Of a stretch of DNA of 64,000 nt, positions 33,386 to 41,852 are shown piece after piece. Numbering within the stretch: position 1 is the first letter of the stretch; every line of letters begins with the position of its first letter. Location of the stretch: positions 7,106,001 to 7,170,000 of the forward strand of contig NZ_CP018870.1 in the NCBI RefSeq assembly GCF_001941845.1, given 5' to 3'. The notes under the pieces were generated by a model that did not search any database, was not told the origin of the DNA, and saw only the letters and a program-made list of their open reading frames with translations. The DNA is from Streptomyces sp. TN58. Its GTDB lineage: Bacteria; Actinomycetota; Actinomycetes; Streptomycetales; Streptomycetaceae. Both the position numbers and the translations under genes were made by a program.

Positions 33386-34627
33386 ATGAACAGGACTGCC
33401 GCGAACCAGGGCACGGGGGGCAGGAACGTGGCGGGCAGGAGCGTGGCGGGCGGCAGCGTGGTGAACGCCGCCGCCGACAGGCTGCGCTGGACGCGCAACG
33501 ACGCACTGGTGGCCATCGGCGCCGCCGCGGTGGACCTGTTGGGCTTCTCGGTCGGCACCCAGTCCGAGGACATACCCCTCACCCTCTCGGCCGTCTGCGC
33601 CCTCGTGGCGGCCGGCCTGTGCCTGCTCGCCCGCCGCAGCCGACCGGTCGCCGTCCTCGCGGCGGTGCTGCTCCTCGGGGTGGTGCCCAACGTCGTCATC
33701 CCGGACGTCGCACCGCACTTCCCGCTCGCCCTGGCCGTCGCCCTCTACTCGGTGGTCCGCTTCAGCCGGCCCGCCGTCGCCGCCGCGGCCGCCGCCCTGA
33801 CCGTGCCGCTGGCCTCCGCCGGCCAGGGCGGCACCCTGGTCCCCTCCGGATGGTCCCTCGTCGCCAACACGGCCGCCGCGGGCCTGGTCGCCGGCGCGGC
33901 GCTGGTCGTCAACCGCTGGCAGCGGGAGGTCGCGGCCAACCACGCCCGCCACGCCGAGCGCGCGGTCGCCGACGAACGCCGCCGGATCGCCCGGGAACTC
34001 CACGACATCGTCGCCCACCACATCACCGCCATGCAGCTGATGGCCGGCGGCGCGCGCGCCAATCTGGCGCACGACACCGAGGCGGCCCGCGCGGCCCTCG
34101 TCACCCTGGAGGACTCGGGCCGTATCGCACTGCGCGAGATGCGCCAACTCCTCGACGTCCTGCGGGCCGGGGAGGAGGCCGACGAAGCCCCGCCGGCGCC
34201 CCAGCCCGGGACCGCCGACCTGGAGCGGATCGTCACCGAGTCCCGCCTCGCCGGAACGCGGACGGAGTTCACCGTCGACGGCGCCGTGCGCCCGCTGCCG
34301 CCCAGCGTCGGCCTGACCCTCTTCCGCATCGTGCAGGAGGCGTTGACCAACACCCGCAAGCACGCTGGGGACGCGCAGGCCCGGGTACATCTCACGTACC
34401 AGCCCGACGCGGTCTGCGTCGAGGTGTGCGACGACGGGGCCGGAGCACCGCCGCCGGCCGCCCGGCCCGCCGCGGGTGGCGGGTACGGTCTGATCGGAAT
34501 GCGCGAACGCGTGGCCCTCCAGGGCGGAACCCTGGAGGCGGCCGCACGCGTCGACGGCGGATTCCGGGTGGCGGCACGCCTCCCGGTCCCGGCCGGGCGG
34601 GGCGGCGAGGGAGGGGAACACCGATGA
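33386..34627 (+). CDS. Two-component sensor histidine kinase (HisKA_3)
   Basis: A 413-residue kinase. About residues 35-175 contain five or six membrane helices. The phospho-acceptor segment is RRRIARELHDIVAHHITAMQ. The ATPase has FRIVQEALTNTRKHAG (N box) and YGLIGMRERVALQGG (G box). The N-terminal 25 residues carry short imperfect 15-bp repeats encoding VAGRSVAGGSVV and may not be translated in full; a GTG after them is an alternative start. The stop overlaps the regulator start as ATGA. Confidence 0.9.
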   Translation: MNRTAANQGTGGRNVAGRSVAGGSVVNAAADRLRWTRNDALVAIGAAAVDLLGFSVGTQSEDIPLTLSAVCALVAAGLCLLARRSRPVAVLAAVLLLGVVPNVVIPDVAPHFPLALAVALYSVVRFSRPAVAAAAAALTVPLASAGQGGTLVPSGWSLVANTAAAGLVAGAALVVNRWQREVAANHARHAERAVADERRRIARELHDIVAHHITAMQLMAGGARANLAHDTEAARAALVTLEDSGRIALREMRQLLDVLRAGEEADEAPPAPQPGTADLERIVTESRLAGTRTEFTVDGAVRPLPPSVGLTLFRIVQEALTNTRKHAGDAQARVHLTYQPDAVCVEVCDDGAGAPPPAARPAAGGGYGLIGMRERVALQGGTLEAAARVDGGFRVAARLPVPAGRGGEGGEHR

Positions 34628-35292
34628 TCCGTGTGCTCATAGCGGACGACCAGCCGCTGGTACGGCGGGGCCTCGCCCTGATCCTCGGCCCGGACCCGGA
34701 GTTCCAGGTGGTGGGCGAGGCCGAGGACGGCGCCCGCGCCGTCGCCCTCGCCGCGGAACTGCGGCCCGACGTGGTCGTCATGGACATCCGGATGCCCGTC
34801 CTCGACGGCGTCCAGGCGACCGCCGAGCTGGCGCGGACCCTCCCCGGCGTCCGCGTCCTGGCGCTCAGCACCTTCGACATGGACGAGTACGTGGTCGCCG
34901 CCCTGCGCGCCGGAGCGTACGGCTTCCTGCCGAAGGACGTCTCCCCGGAGGAACTCGGCGCCGCGGTCCGCATCGTGCACGCCGGCGAGGCGGCCGTCGC
35001 ACCCCGGCTGCTCACCCGGCTGCTCTCCGCCTACGTACGGACGCCCGCGCCCGTCCGACCGGCCGCGACGCAGGTGCCGCCCGGCATGACCCCGCGCGAG
35101 CGGGAGATCTGGCAGCTCCTGGCTTCGGGCCTGGACAACGCGGAGATCGCCGCGGAGCTGGACATCAGCGTCTCCACGGTCAAGAACCACATCACCGGCA
35201 TCTTCGGCAAGCTGGGCGTCCGCGACCGCGCCCAGGCCGTGATCGCCGCGTACGAATCGGGCCTCGTCGAGGCCGGCTGCGGCAGCGGTTGA
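34624..35292 (+). CDS. NarL/LuxR-type response regulator
   Basis: A 222-residue regulator paired with the upstream kinase by a 4-nt overlap. The receiver has IADDQPLV, phospho-acceptor Asp in VVVMDIRMPVLDG, and Lys in FLPKDVSPEE. The LuxR helix-turn-helix is MTPREREIWQLLASGLDNAEIAAEL plus VKNHITGIFGKLGVRDR. The divergent MMPL exporter is its most likely target. Confidence 0.9.
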   Translation: MIRVLIADDQPLVRRGLALILGPDPEFQVVGEAEDGARAVALAAELRPDVVVMDIRMPVLDGVQATAELARTLPGVRVLALSTFDMDEYVVAALRAGAYGFLPKDVSPEELGAAVRIVHAGEAAVAPRLLTRLLSAYVRTPAPVRPAATQVPPGMTPREREIWQLLASGLDNAEIAAELDISVSTVKNHITGIFGKLGVRDRAQAVIAAYESGLVEAGCGSG

Positions 35293-35435
35293 TCACGAAG
35301 TGCCCGCAAGAGGATCGTAATCCGCCTGGTGACCGCACCTCTGATCAGCCGGAACACTGGACGATCCGCCGGTGCGGAGGGCGCCTCGTCCATGGCACAG
35401 TGCGATGAGCCCAGCCGCACCAGCAGGGAGCCTCC

Positions 35436-35672
35436 ATGCGCGATCCGCACGTCACGCCGCTCGCGGCCGCCCCCGCGTGCCCGCCCGAGCCGGGCCCGCT
35501 GCCGTGCTGTCCGGTGTGCGGCCGGGTGCCGCAGCGCATCTCCTGGCGCCAGTGGCCCGGGGAGCCGGTGCTGCTGGCCTTCGACCCCTGCGGCGACCGC
35601 TGGGGTACCCCGGCTCCGCCGGTCCTCGCGCTCACCCCGCCGCGCGGACACGGTCACGCCGGCGCCGGCTGA
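35436..35672 (+). CDS. Small Cys-containing protein, possible zinc ribbon
   Basis: A 78-residue protein; ATG 35436 follows GGGAG at good distance. The centre reads LPCCPVCGRVPQRISWRQWPG then LAFDPCGDRWG. The CPVCG knuckle plus a later Cys suggests a zinc-binding or structural Cys cluster, though the fourth ligand is unclear. The ends are Pro/Ala/Gly-rich. I do not recognise a named family. Confidence 0.55.
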   Translation: MRDPHVTPLAAAPACPPEPGPLPCCPVCGRVPQRISWRQWPGEPVLLAFDPCGDRWGTPAPPVLALTPPRGHGHAGAG

Positions 35673-35692
35673 ACCGGCGCCGACGCGCCCGA

Positions 35693-36190
35693 TCAGCTGG
35701 TGAACACCTGCACGATCCGGTCGCCGTTGACCGCGACGCCCGTCTTGGTGAAGCTGCAGTTCTTGATGTTGCCCGCGTGGCCCGTGCTCTTCAGCCACCC
35801 GTCGACGTGCACCTTCTCGTCGCCCGAACCCCACGCGATGTTCTCGGCGTACCCGTTGAACGTCGCCCCGGCCTTCTTCAGCCGGTCCGGGATGGACGAG
35901 CCGTCCGAGCCTGTGTGGCTGGTGGTCGTGTCGTTGGCGTACTCCTGGGCGGCGGCCTGCACCTGCGGATCGACCGTGAGCGGCTGACAACCCGCCGCGA
36001 CGCGGGCTTCGTTGACGAGCTGGAGGACCTTGTCGGGGTCGGCCTGGAGCGGAACGGACGCGCGCGCGCCCACCGCGGCGGGCTCGTCGGCCGCAGCCGT
36101 CCCGGCGCCTGCGGCGCCCCCGAGGACCAGCAGCGAGGACGCACACACGGCGGTGCACCCGCGCCGTATTCGGCCGGATCCGAAAGCCAT
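35693..36190 (-). CDS. Secreted CAP (SCP/PR1-like) domain protein
   Basis: A 165-residue exported protein. The N-terminus has a basic start and a hydrophobic core ending around AAADE. The mature part is a CAP domain: LQLVNEARVAAGCQPLTVDPQVQAAAQEYANDTTTSHTGSDG, GYAENIAWG and WLKSTGHAGNIKNCSFTKTGVAV, containing the usual His/Glu pocket residues and a disulphide pair. Secreted CAP proteins are common in actinobacteria; their role is mostly unknown (proposed cell-wall or sterol/lipid binding). Confidence 0.85.
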   Translation of the reverse strand: MAFGSGRIRRGCTAVCASSLLVLGGAAGAGTAAADEPAAVGARASVPLQADPDKVLQLVNEARVAAGCQPLTVDPQVQAAAQEYANDTTTSHTGSDGSSIPDRLKKAGATFNGYAENIAWGSGDEKVHVDGWLKSTGHAGNIKNCSFTKTGVAVNGDRIVQVFTS

Positions 36191-36362
36191 GGGAATACCT
36201 TCCTACTCGACGAGAAGCGGCAGACGCGGCGTACGCCGCCGCCGGTCACCCCCCATCCCTGCCGATTCTCCGCCGCACCCCGTCGCCCCGCATCTCCCGA
36301 CGGCAAAAGCCCACGCCGCGGACCCTCAGCGGCCGCCGCGGCAGCGGTGCGCCGGCTCAGCC

Positions 36363-36896
36363 TCACGCGCCCACGAGCACTGCCTGGCACTCCCGCCACG
36401 CGGGCTCGCTCAACAGACCCCGCAACCGGCCGAACAGCGCCAGGAGTTCGCCGCCCCACGCCGCGCGGAAGGCCGGATCGACGCGCGCCAGGTCGAGTTC
36501 GTTCGCCGCCGACAGCTCCGCCAGGTCCCGCCGCGCCTCCAGGGCGGGGGAGTGGACACCGCCCGTGAACCGGTCGCGGTAGGACGCCCGCGCGTGGCCG
36601 AGCGCCGGATACGAAGCCGCCCGGTCGCAGGCGGCGTAGAGGTACACGATCGCCTCGGCCTCGCCGCCGATGACCTCGGCCAGCTCCGCCCGGCGCGCGA
36701 GCGGCAGCAGCACCTCGGGGAAGCCGTCGGTTCCGTAGAACGCGTGGCACAGGCCCGCCCGTTGCAGGGCCGGCCGGGCGCCCCAGGACGCGAGTAGTCC
36801 CTGGACACGCTCCAGGTGCGCCAGCAGGGTGCCGCCGGGGTGGGCGACGTCCTGCGCGCCCAGTTCGCGCAGCCATGCCACGGCACGTTCCGACAC
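36363..36896 (-). CDS. DUF6817 family hypothetical protein
   Basis: A 177-residue protein. The GTG at 36896 has GGAGGT five nt upstream. The block VAHPGGTLLAHLERVQGLLASWGARPALQRAGLCHAFYGTDGF matches the pattern I remember for DUF6817, with His residues placed as in an HD-like fold (H in HPGGTLLAHL and CHAFYG). A later GEAEAIVYLYAACDR helix follows. It is divergent from a LysR regulator, which may control it. No function is known. Confidence 0.65.
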   Translation of the reverse strand: MSERAVAWLRELGAQDVAHPGGTLLAHLERVQGLLASWGARPALQRAGLCHAFYGTDGFPEVLLPLARRAELAEVIGGEAEAIVYLYAACDRAASYPALGHARASYRDRFTGGVHSPALEARRDLAELSAANELDLARVDPAFRAAWGGELLALFGRLRGLLSEPAWRECQAVLVGA

Positions 36897-37072
36897 GGAA
36901 ACCTCCCCGGGATCGCGGTTGTGGATCGGCGGTGGTGGGTCGGCACCCGCCCGCACCTTTCGCCGGGGGTCCGGACCCCGCGGCGAAGGCAGGGGCGGGT
37001 TGCCGCCCGGGCCCTGCATCGATCTTGATCCACCCCCATATCCAAGTCAATCCTCCTGTTTGCTCCCCACAT

Positions 37073-37088
37073 CCAAGGAATATCTTGG
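37073..37088. promoter_or_regulatory. Inverted repeat CCAAG-N6-CTTGG, probable LysR-type operator
   Basis: CCAAGGAATATCTTGG lies just before the LysR start in an AT-rich stretch between two divergent genes. A related half-site, TCCAAG, occurs about 30 bp further upstream. This fits the usual T-N11-A-like architecture of LysR regulatory sites. Confidence 0.55.
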
Positions 37089-37093
37089 GTCTC

Positions 37094-38002
37094 ATGACCC
37101 TCGACGACCTCCGCGTGTTCGTGGCCGTCTGCCGCGCCGGCAGCCTCAGCGCCGTCGCACGCGACCTCGGCTGCACCCAGTCCGCCGTCAGCCAGCACGT
37201 CCGCCGCCTGGAGAAGCAGACCGGCACCAGCCTCCTCGAACGGCACGCCCGCGGCGTCGTGCCCACCGAGGCCGGCCGCATCGTCCAGGCGGCCGCCGCC
37301 GACGGCATCGCCGGCCTCGACGGCGCACTGCGCCGCGTGGACGACCTCGTACGGGGCGGCGGCGGTACCGTGCGCGTCACCACCGGCGCGACGACCGTGC
37401 GGCACTTCATGTCCGAGGCCGTCGTCTCCTTCCGCCGCGACCACCCCGAGGTGAGCCTGGAGTTCCAGACCGAGAACTCCAGCCGCAGCTGCTTCGACGC
37501 CCTCGCCGCCGGCGACCTCGACCTCGCCTGGATCACCGTCGGGGCCCCCGTGCGGGGCATCGAGCAGCGCCCCGTCATGGAACTGCCCTGGGTACTCGCG
37601 GTCGGCGCCGACGACCCCCTCGCCGACCGGGCCGCACTCACCCCCGCCGACCTCGCCGGGATCCGCCACATCCGGCTCCCGGAGAACTCCGCCTCCCGCT
37701 CCCACCTCGACGCCGCCCTCGCCGAGTCCGGCATCCACGTACGCTCCGACACCAGCGTCGCCGACTGGGACACCGCCCTGCTGCTCGCCGAACTGGGCCT
37801 GGGCCACGCCGTCGTGCCCGCCCTGCCCGGCTGGCAGATCCCCGGATCAGACGGGCCGCTGCGCCTCGTCCCGATCCCCGCCCTGCCGCCGCTCGCCGTC
37901 GGCTGGGCCGTCCGCCGCTGGGCCGCCCTCGCCCCGCCGGCCCTGGTCTTCGCCGACGAGGTCGTGCGCAGCTGCCGGGCGCGCGCGGCCGGGCAGCAGT
38001 GA
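37094..38002 (+). CDS. LysR family transcriptional regulator
   Basis: A 302-residue regulator with the winged helix in residues 1-60 (LRVFVAVCRAGSLSAVARDLGCTQSAVSQHVRRLEKQTG) and a substrate-binding fold after residue 90. The substrate domain shows VRVTTGATTVRHFMSEAVVSF, and AGDLDLAWITVG at the domain swap. The 3' end overlaps the convergent MFS gene by 156 bp. It is divergent from a DUF6817 gene across a gap with an LTTR-type inverted repeat, so that gene is a candidate target along with autoregulation. Confidence 0.9.
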   Translation: MTLDDLRVFVAVCRAGSLSAVARDLGCTQSAVSQHVRRLEKQTGTSLLERHARGVVPTEAGRIVQAAAADGIAGLDGALRRVDDLVRGGGGTVRVTTGATTVRHFMSEAVVSFRRDHPEVSLEFQTENSSRSCFDALAAGDLDLAWITVGAPVRGIEQRPVMELPWVLAVGADDPLADRAALTPADLAGIRHIRLPENSASRSHLDAALAESGIHVRSDTSVADWDTALLLAELGLGHAVVPALPGWQIPGSDGPLRLVPIPALPPLAVGWAVRRWAALAPPALVFADEVVRSCRARAAGQQ

Positions 38003-39268
38003 CGCCGCGGCCAGACCGGCCGCCGCCAGCGCGGCCAGCGCCACCAGGGACGCGCCGTGCACCCCGGCGCCCGCGGCGACCGCGATACCCAGGGCCGGAC
38101 CGACGTTCATCGCCGTCTGCTTGAGCCCGCCGACCACCCCCGCGTACCCAGGCGGGGCCTCGCCGACCACCGCCCCGGTCGCGGTGACCATGACGGTCGT
38201 GAAACCGGCCCCGAGCACCGCGAAGGCCGGCCCCGAGGCGGAGCCGAGCCCGGCGATGCCGGCGACGACCAGGGCCGTACCGGTCAGCGCGGTCCCACGC
38301 GCCCCGAACCGGCGCAGCGCCACCCCCGCCACCGGAGCCCCGGCGACCATCACCGCCGTCAGCGGCAGTACCCGAAGCCCCGTGTCGAGCGCGTCCAGCC
38401 CCTGGACGTCCTGGAGCCGGAACGTCGCCGTGAACAGCGCCCCGAACATGCCCGCGGACACCACCAGCAGCAGCCCCATCGAGGCCGTCACCGCCCTGGC
38501 CCGGGCCACGGCGGGCGGCACCAGCGGCCGCGCGGACCGCCGCTCCCGCCGCACGAACCAGGCGGCGACCACGGCGGCGCCCGCGAAGCCCAGCAGCGTC
38601 GGTACGCCGCTCCACCCGTACTCCGGTACGCCGACCAGCGCGTGCACGAACACCGCGACGGCCGTCGCGAGCAGGGCGGCACCGCCGAGCTCCAGCCGCC
38701 CGGCCTCCGCCCGCGGTGGCGCGGGCGCCCGTACCGCCAGCGTCAGCGCGGCGATCACCACGGCCACGGGTACGTTCACCACGAACACCGCCCGCCAGTC
38801 CCACCAGGCGACCAGCAGGCCGCCCAGCAGCGGACCGGCCGCCGCGGCCACCCCGATCGCACTGGTCCGCACGGCCACCGGCGTGCCCAGCCGGTCGGCC
38901 GGATACGCGAGCCGCAGCAGCGCCAGCGTCGCCGGCTGGAGCAGCGCGCCGAACACGCCCTGCACGGCGCGCAGCGCGATCACCCAGCCCACGCCGGGCG
39001 CGAACACGATCCCCGCCGACGCCGCGGCGAAACCGAGCACGCCGACCAGCAGCAGCCGGGCGTGCCCGTACCGGTCGCCCAGCCGCCCGGCGACGACCAG
39101 GAACGCGGCCACCGCCAGCATGTAGGCGGTGCTCGTCCACTGGACCTGCGCCACACTCGCCCCGAGGTCGCGGCTCAGGCTCGGCTGCGCCACGGTCAGC
39201 ACCGTCCCGTCGAGCGCTACGAGCATGGCGCCCGCCACGCTGACGATCAGGGAGATCCGCTGCCTCAC
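37847..39268 (-). CDS. MFS drug/metabolite exporter (DHA2, EmrB-like)
   Basis: A 473-residue transporter with 14 predicted helices. Hallmarks: the first-helix motif LDGTVLTVAQPSLSRDLG, motif A-like VVAGRLGDRYGHARLLLVG, and motif C-like AIGVAAAAGPLLGGLLV. The last 45 residues (after about 428) are hydrophilic and low-complexity and lie antisense to the LysR gene, so they are probably a read-through tail. The GTG at 39268 overlaps the stop of the TetR gene as GTGA, forming a two-gene unit under the TetR regulator. Confidence 0.85.
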   Translation of the reverse strand: MRQRISLIVSVAGAMLVALDGTVLTVAQPSLSRDLGASVAQVQWTSTAYMLAVAAFLVVAGRLGDRYGHARLLLVGVLGFAAASAGIVFAPGVGWVIALRAVQGVFGALLQPATLALLRLAYPADRLGTPVAVRTSAIGVAAAAGPLLGGLLVAWWDWRAVFVVNVPVAVVIAALTLAVRAPAPPRAEAGRLELGGAALLATAVAVFVHALVGVPEYGWSGVPTLLGFAGAAVVAAWFVRRERRSARPLVPPAVARARAVTASMGLLLVVSAGMFGALFTATFRLQDVQGLDALDTGLRVLPLTAVMVAGAPVAGVALRRFGARGTALTGTALVVAGIAGLGSASGPAFAVLGAGFTTVMVTATGAVVGEAPPGYAGVVGGLKQTAMNVGPALGIAVAAGAGVHGASLVALAALAAAGLAAASLLPGRARPAAAHDLVGEDQGRRGEGGPAADGPADGERRQGGDRDEAQRPV

Positions 39269-39867
39269 GCCGGGACACCCCCGAGATGCGCGTCGACGGC
39301 GGCGTCCACCAGCCGTTCGACGCCCGCGGCCCGGTCCTCGCCGAGGACCAGCGGCAGGCTGCCCCAGCGCCACAGCTGCGCCACACCGTGCAGGTTCGCC
39401 CACAGGGCGGCGGCGGTGACGGCGGGATCGGCCGCCCCGCACCGGCCGGCGAGCGCGACGAGCAGGGAGAACAGCGGGAGGGTCGACTCCCTCAGCCGCG
39501 GCTCGTCCGAGGGGTCCTGCCCCCCGCTGTCGAGCAGGTCGTGCCGGAACATCAGCTCGAACATCCCGGGGTGCTCCAGCGCGTAGCCGACGTAGGCGCA
39601 GCCGATCGCCCGCACCCTCTCCCGCGGGGTGCACTCCCTCGCTGCGGCCGCCACCCGGGCGAACCGCTCGCCGAGATCGGCGAAGCCGCGCCGGGCGATC
39701 GCCGACAGCAGGGAGTGGTGGGTGGGGAAGTACCGGCGCGGCGCGCCGTGCGAGACGCCCGCCCGGCGGGCGATCTCGCGCAGCCCGAGGGCGCCCGTGC
39801 CCTCGCTCATGACGAGCTCGGCGCCGATGTCGATCAGCCGTTCCCGAAGGGGTCTCTCCTGGTCCAT
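39265..39867 (-). CDS. TetR family repressor of the MFS exporter
   Basis: A 200-residue regulator. The helix-turn-helix occupies about residues 10-55 (ALGLREIARRAGVSHGAPRRYFPTHHSLLSAIA); the rest is the helical effector-binding domain, with a TetR_C_13-like C-terminus. It is co-transcribed with the MFS exporter (GTGA overlap). Its promoter and a perfect palindromic operator are directly upstream, with the transcription start expected at the ATG, so it most likely represses its own operon and releases on binding the exported compound. Confidence 0.9.
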   Translation of the reverse strand: MDQERPLRERLIDIGAELVMSEGTGALGLREIARRAGVSHGAPRRYFPTHHSLLSAIARRGFADLGERFARVAAAARECTPRERVRAIGCAYVGYALEHPGMFELMFRHDLLDSGGQDPSDEPRLRESTLPLFSLLVALAGRCGAADPAVTAAALWANLHGVAQLWRWGSLPLVLGEDRAAGVERLVDAAVDAHLGGVPA

Positions 39868-39874
39868 GGGGCTC

Positions 39875-39906
39875 TGTCTACCAGCGGGAGTAGACAGTGT
39901 CTACTC
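39875..39906 (-). promoter_or_regulatory. Leaderless promoter with palindromic TetR operator
   Basis: On the minus strand, -35 TAGACA (39903-39898) and -10 TAGACA (39880-39875) are 17 bp apart, and the -10 ends 7 nt before the TetR ATG, predicting a leaderless mRNA. GAGTAGACAGTGTCTACTC (39888-39906) is a perfect palindrome around one central base and covers the -35 and part of the spacer, so bound repressor would exclude RNA polymerase. Confidence 0.75.
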
Positions 39907-40057
39907 GCGGTAGGCGCAGGCAGTGGTGCACGCAGCGGTGCGGGCGGCGAGCGTGGCGGGGCGGGGCGGCGGGGGGCCCGGGCGGTTGGCGAGGACGCGG
40001 GGCGCGGTGCGGAGGATGATGGACTGGTCGGGGATCGGAGGAGGAGGTGCACGTGCC

Positions 40058-40303
40058 ATGACGGAGCACGACGGCGGCCCGTCGGCGCAGGACCTGGAGG
40101 AAGGCCGGCTGCTCAAGGAGCTGGAGGCCATCCACCGCACACGCCACGAGACCTTGTTGCACGGGTCCGACGACGCCCTGGTCACCCATACCAAGCGGAT
40201 GAACGAGCTGGAGCACGAATACGTGCGCCGCCATCCGCAGCGCGCCCAGACCGCCTCCCGTACGCGTTCGGGCGCCCGCGCCCGGACCAACGGCGAGCAC
40301 TGA
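40058..40303 (+). CDS. DUF6158-like small protein
   Basis: An 81-residue hydrophilic protein with the pattern of the Streptomyces DUF6158 family: DLEEGRLLKELEAIHRTRHETLLHGSDDALVTHTKRMNELEHEYVRRHP. The centre is probably one long helical hairpin or coiled coil; the C-terminus is basic and disordered. A GGAGGAGGAGG Shine-Dalgarno lies shortly upstream of ATG 40058. No function is known. It is divergent from the TetR operon, so the TetR operator could also affect it. Confidence 0.65.
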   Translation: MTEHDGGPSAQDLEEGRLLKELEAIHRTRHETLLHGSDDALVTHTKRMNELEHEYVRRHPQRAQTASRTRSGARARTNGEH

Positions 40304-40332
40304 CACCGCCCGCCCCGGCCCGCCCGCCGCGC

Positions 40333-41712
40333 TCAACGCGTACGGTCTCCGGCCGGCCGGGGGGCACCGGCCCGGGCGGGCCGGAACGCGGCCGCGGGCG
40401 CCGGGCCCAGCGTGGTGGTGCCCGGCGCCGCCGCCCGGTGCCCCAGACCCGTGCGGTACGCGTCCATCGCCGCCTCGACCCGGCCCGTACGCCGCAGCAG
40501 GTCGCCCAGCAGCCGGCACAGATCGGCGAGATCGCCCGTCGCCCCGCTGCGCTCCAGCAGGGAGAGCGCCTGCACGTAGTGCTCCTCGGCGGACTCCGTC
40601 TCACCGCGCTCCTCGGCCATCAGCCCGAGGAGCCGGTGCGCGCCGCCGGCGTGCACCGCGCCGTGGCTGTTGCCGAGGTCGAGCAGCGCGTCGAGCAGCC
40701 CGGTGGCCTCCTCCTGCCGGCCCAGCCGGCGCAGCACGTCCGCCAGCTCGACCTCCACCTGGGCCGTGTACAGGCCTGCCCGCCGGGCCGACAGCATGTC
40801 GCGGGCGGTGCGCAGCTCCCGTTCCGCAGGCCCGAGTTCACCGTTCTGGGCCAGTACGTAGCCGCGCATCCAGTGGCAGTGCGCCAGATCGGTGCTCAGC
40901 TGCAGCCGGCCGTAGATCTCCTGCGCCTTGGCCAGGGAGGCGTCGGCCTCGGCCATCCGCCCCTCGGCGAGGAAGGTCCGCGCCACCTGCCGGTGCATGC
41001 CCGCCACCAGCGCCGGATCGCTGACCTGCGGCGCCAGTGCGAGCGCCAGCTCCGCCGAGTGCGCGGCCCGGGCGTGGGCGCCCATGTCCATGTACGGCCC
41101 GATCACCGCCGCGTGCAGCATCACGAGCGCGTCGGGGTCGGCCAGCCCGCTCGCCCCCAGCTCGTCGATGGCGGACTCCAGCAGGTAGCAGGCATAGCGC
41201 AGCTCGCCCGCGAGCAGATGCGCCACGGCCCGCCCCCGCACCGGGCGGGCCCGCAGCGGTAGCGGCTCGTCGGCCAGCAGGCGTTCGGCCTCCTCGAAGT
41301 GCCCGATCGCCGCCTGCAGTTCGCCGGACTCCAGCGCGCACTCGCCGAGCCCGAGGCGGGCCTGCGCCTGCTCCAGGGCGAGCCCGAGCTCCTCCGCCTC
41401 GGTGAGCAGCCGGCGGTAGCGCGCAGCCGCCTCCTCGGCCGCGCCGGTGGTGAGTGTGCGCTGCGCGTCGGTGAGGGCCAGGCGCAGCTCGGTGGCCAGG
41501 TGGGCGGGGCGGCCGGTGGCGAGTTCCTCGTACGAGGTGCCCAGGCGGTCCGCGAGGAAGCGCAGCGCGGTCTCCGAGGGGCGCACCTTGCCGGACTCCA
41601 GGGTGGAGACGTAGGCAGAGGTGTAGGAGGGGTGCGCCAACTGCTTCTGCGTCAGGCCGCGTTCGACACGCATGCGTTGGACCCTGCGGCCGATCTGGCC
41701 CGGTTCGTCCAT
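40333..41712 (-). CDS. XRE-family regulator with C-terminal TPR repeats
   Basis: A 459-residue protein. The N-terminal helix-turn-helix (about 8-62) reads VQRMRVERGLTQKQLAHPSYTSAYVSTLESGKVRPS. The rest, to about 425, is a run of TPR-like helical pairs (for example QAQARLGLGECALESGELQAAIGHFEEAERLL and GAHRLLGLMAEERGETESAEEHYVQALSLLERSG). This architecture resembles peptide-responsive Streptomyces/Firmicutes regulators (AfsR/RRNPP-like), where TPRs bind a small signal. It is divergent from the M64 peptidase gene with an AT-rich gap that carries an inverted repeat. Confidence 0.85.
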   Translation of the reverse strand: MDEPGQIGRRVQRMRVERGLTQKQLAHPSYTSAYVSTLESGKVRPSETALRFLADRLGTSYEELATGRPAHLATELRLALTDAQRTLTTGAAEEAAARYRRLLTEAEELGLALEQAQARLGLGECALESGELQAAIGHFEEAERLLADEPLPLRARPVRGRAVAHLLAGELRYACYLLESAIDELGASGLADPDALVMLHAAVIGPYMDMGAHARAAHSAELALALAPQVSDPALVAGMHRQVARTFLAEGRMAEADASLAKAQEIYGRLQLSTDLAHCHWMRGYVLAQNGELGPAERELRTARDMLSARRAGLYTAQVEVELADVLRRLGRQEEATGLLDALLDLGNSHGAVHAGGAHRLLGLMAEERGETESAEEHYVQALSLLERSGATGDLADLCRLLGDLLRRTGRVEAAMDAYRTGLGHRAAAPGTTTLGPAPAAAFRPARAGAPRPAGDRTR

Positions 41713-41790
41713 GGAAAACCCCCTGGTTGCTCGAACTCCCCAGTATTCAACCGGAGTACGCCATTGCGCACCTCCCGCGCGCCGCCTAGT

Positions 41791-41828
41791 TTAAGCAGCC
41801 GATTCAATGCGTTTATCAATCTGCTTAA
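41791..41828. promoter_or_regulatory. Inverted repeat TTAAGCAG in an AT-rich leader before the M64 peptidase
   Basis: TTAAGCAG (41791-41798) and CTGCTTAA (41821-41828) are exact reverse complements 22 nt apart. The 40-bp stretch between the XRE-TPR gene and the peptidase gene is unusually AT-rich for this genome. A binding site for the divergent regulator is likely; identity is inferred. Confidence 0.5.
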
Positions 41829-41852
41829 CTTCCTTTCCCGGGGGAGGACTTC

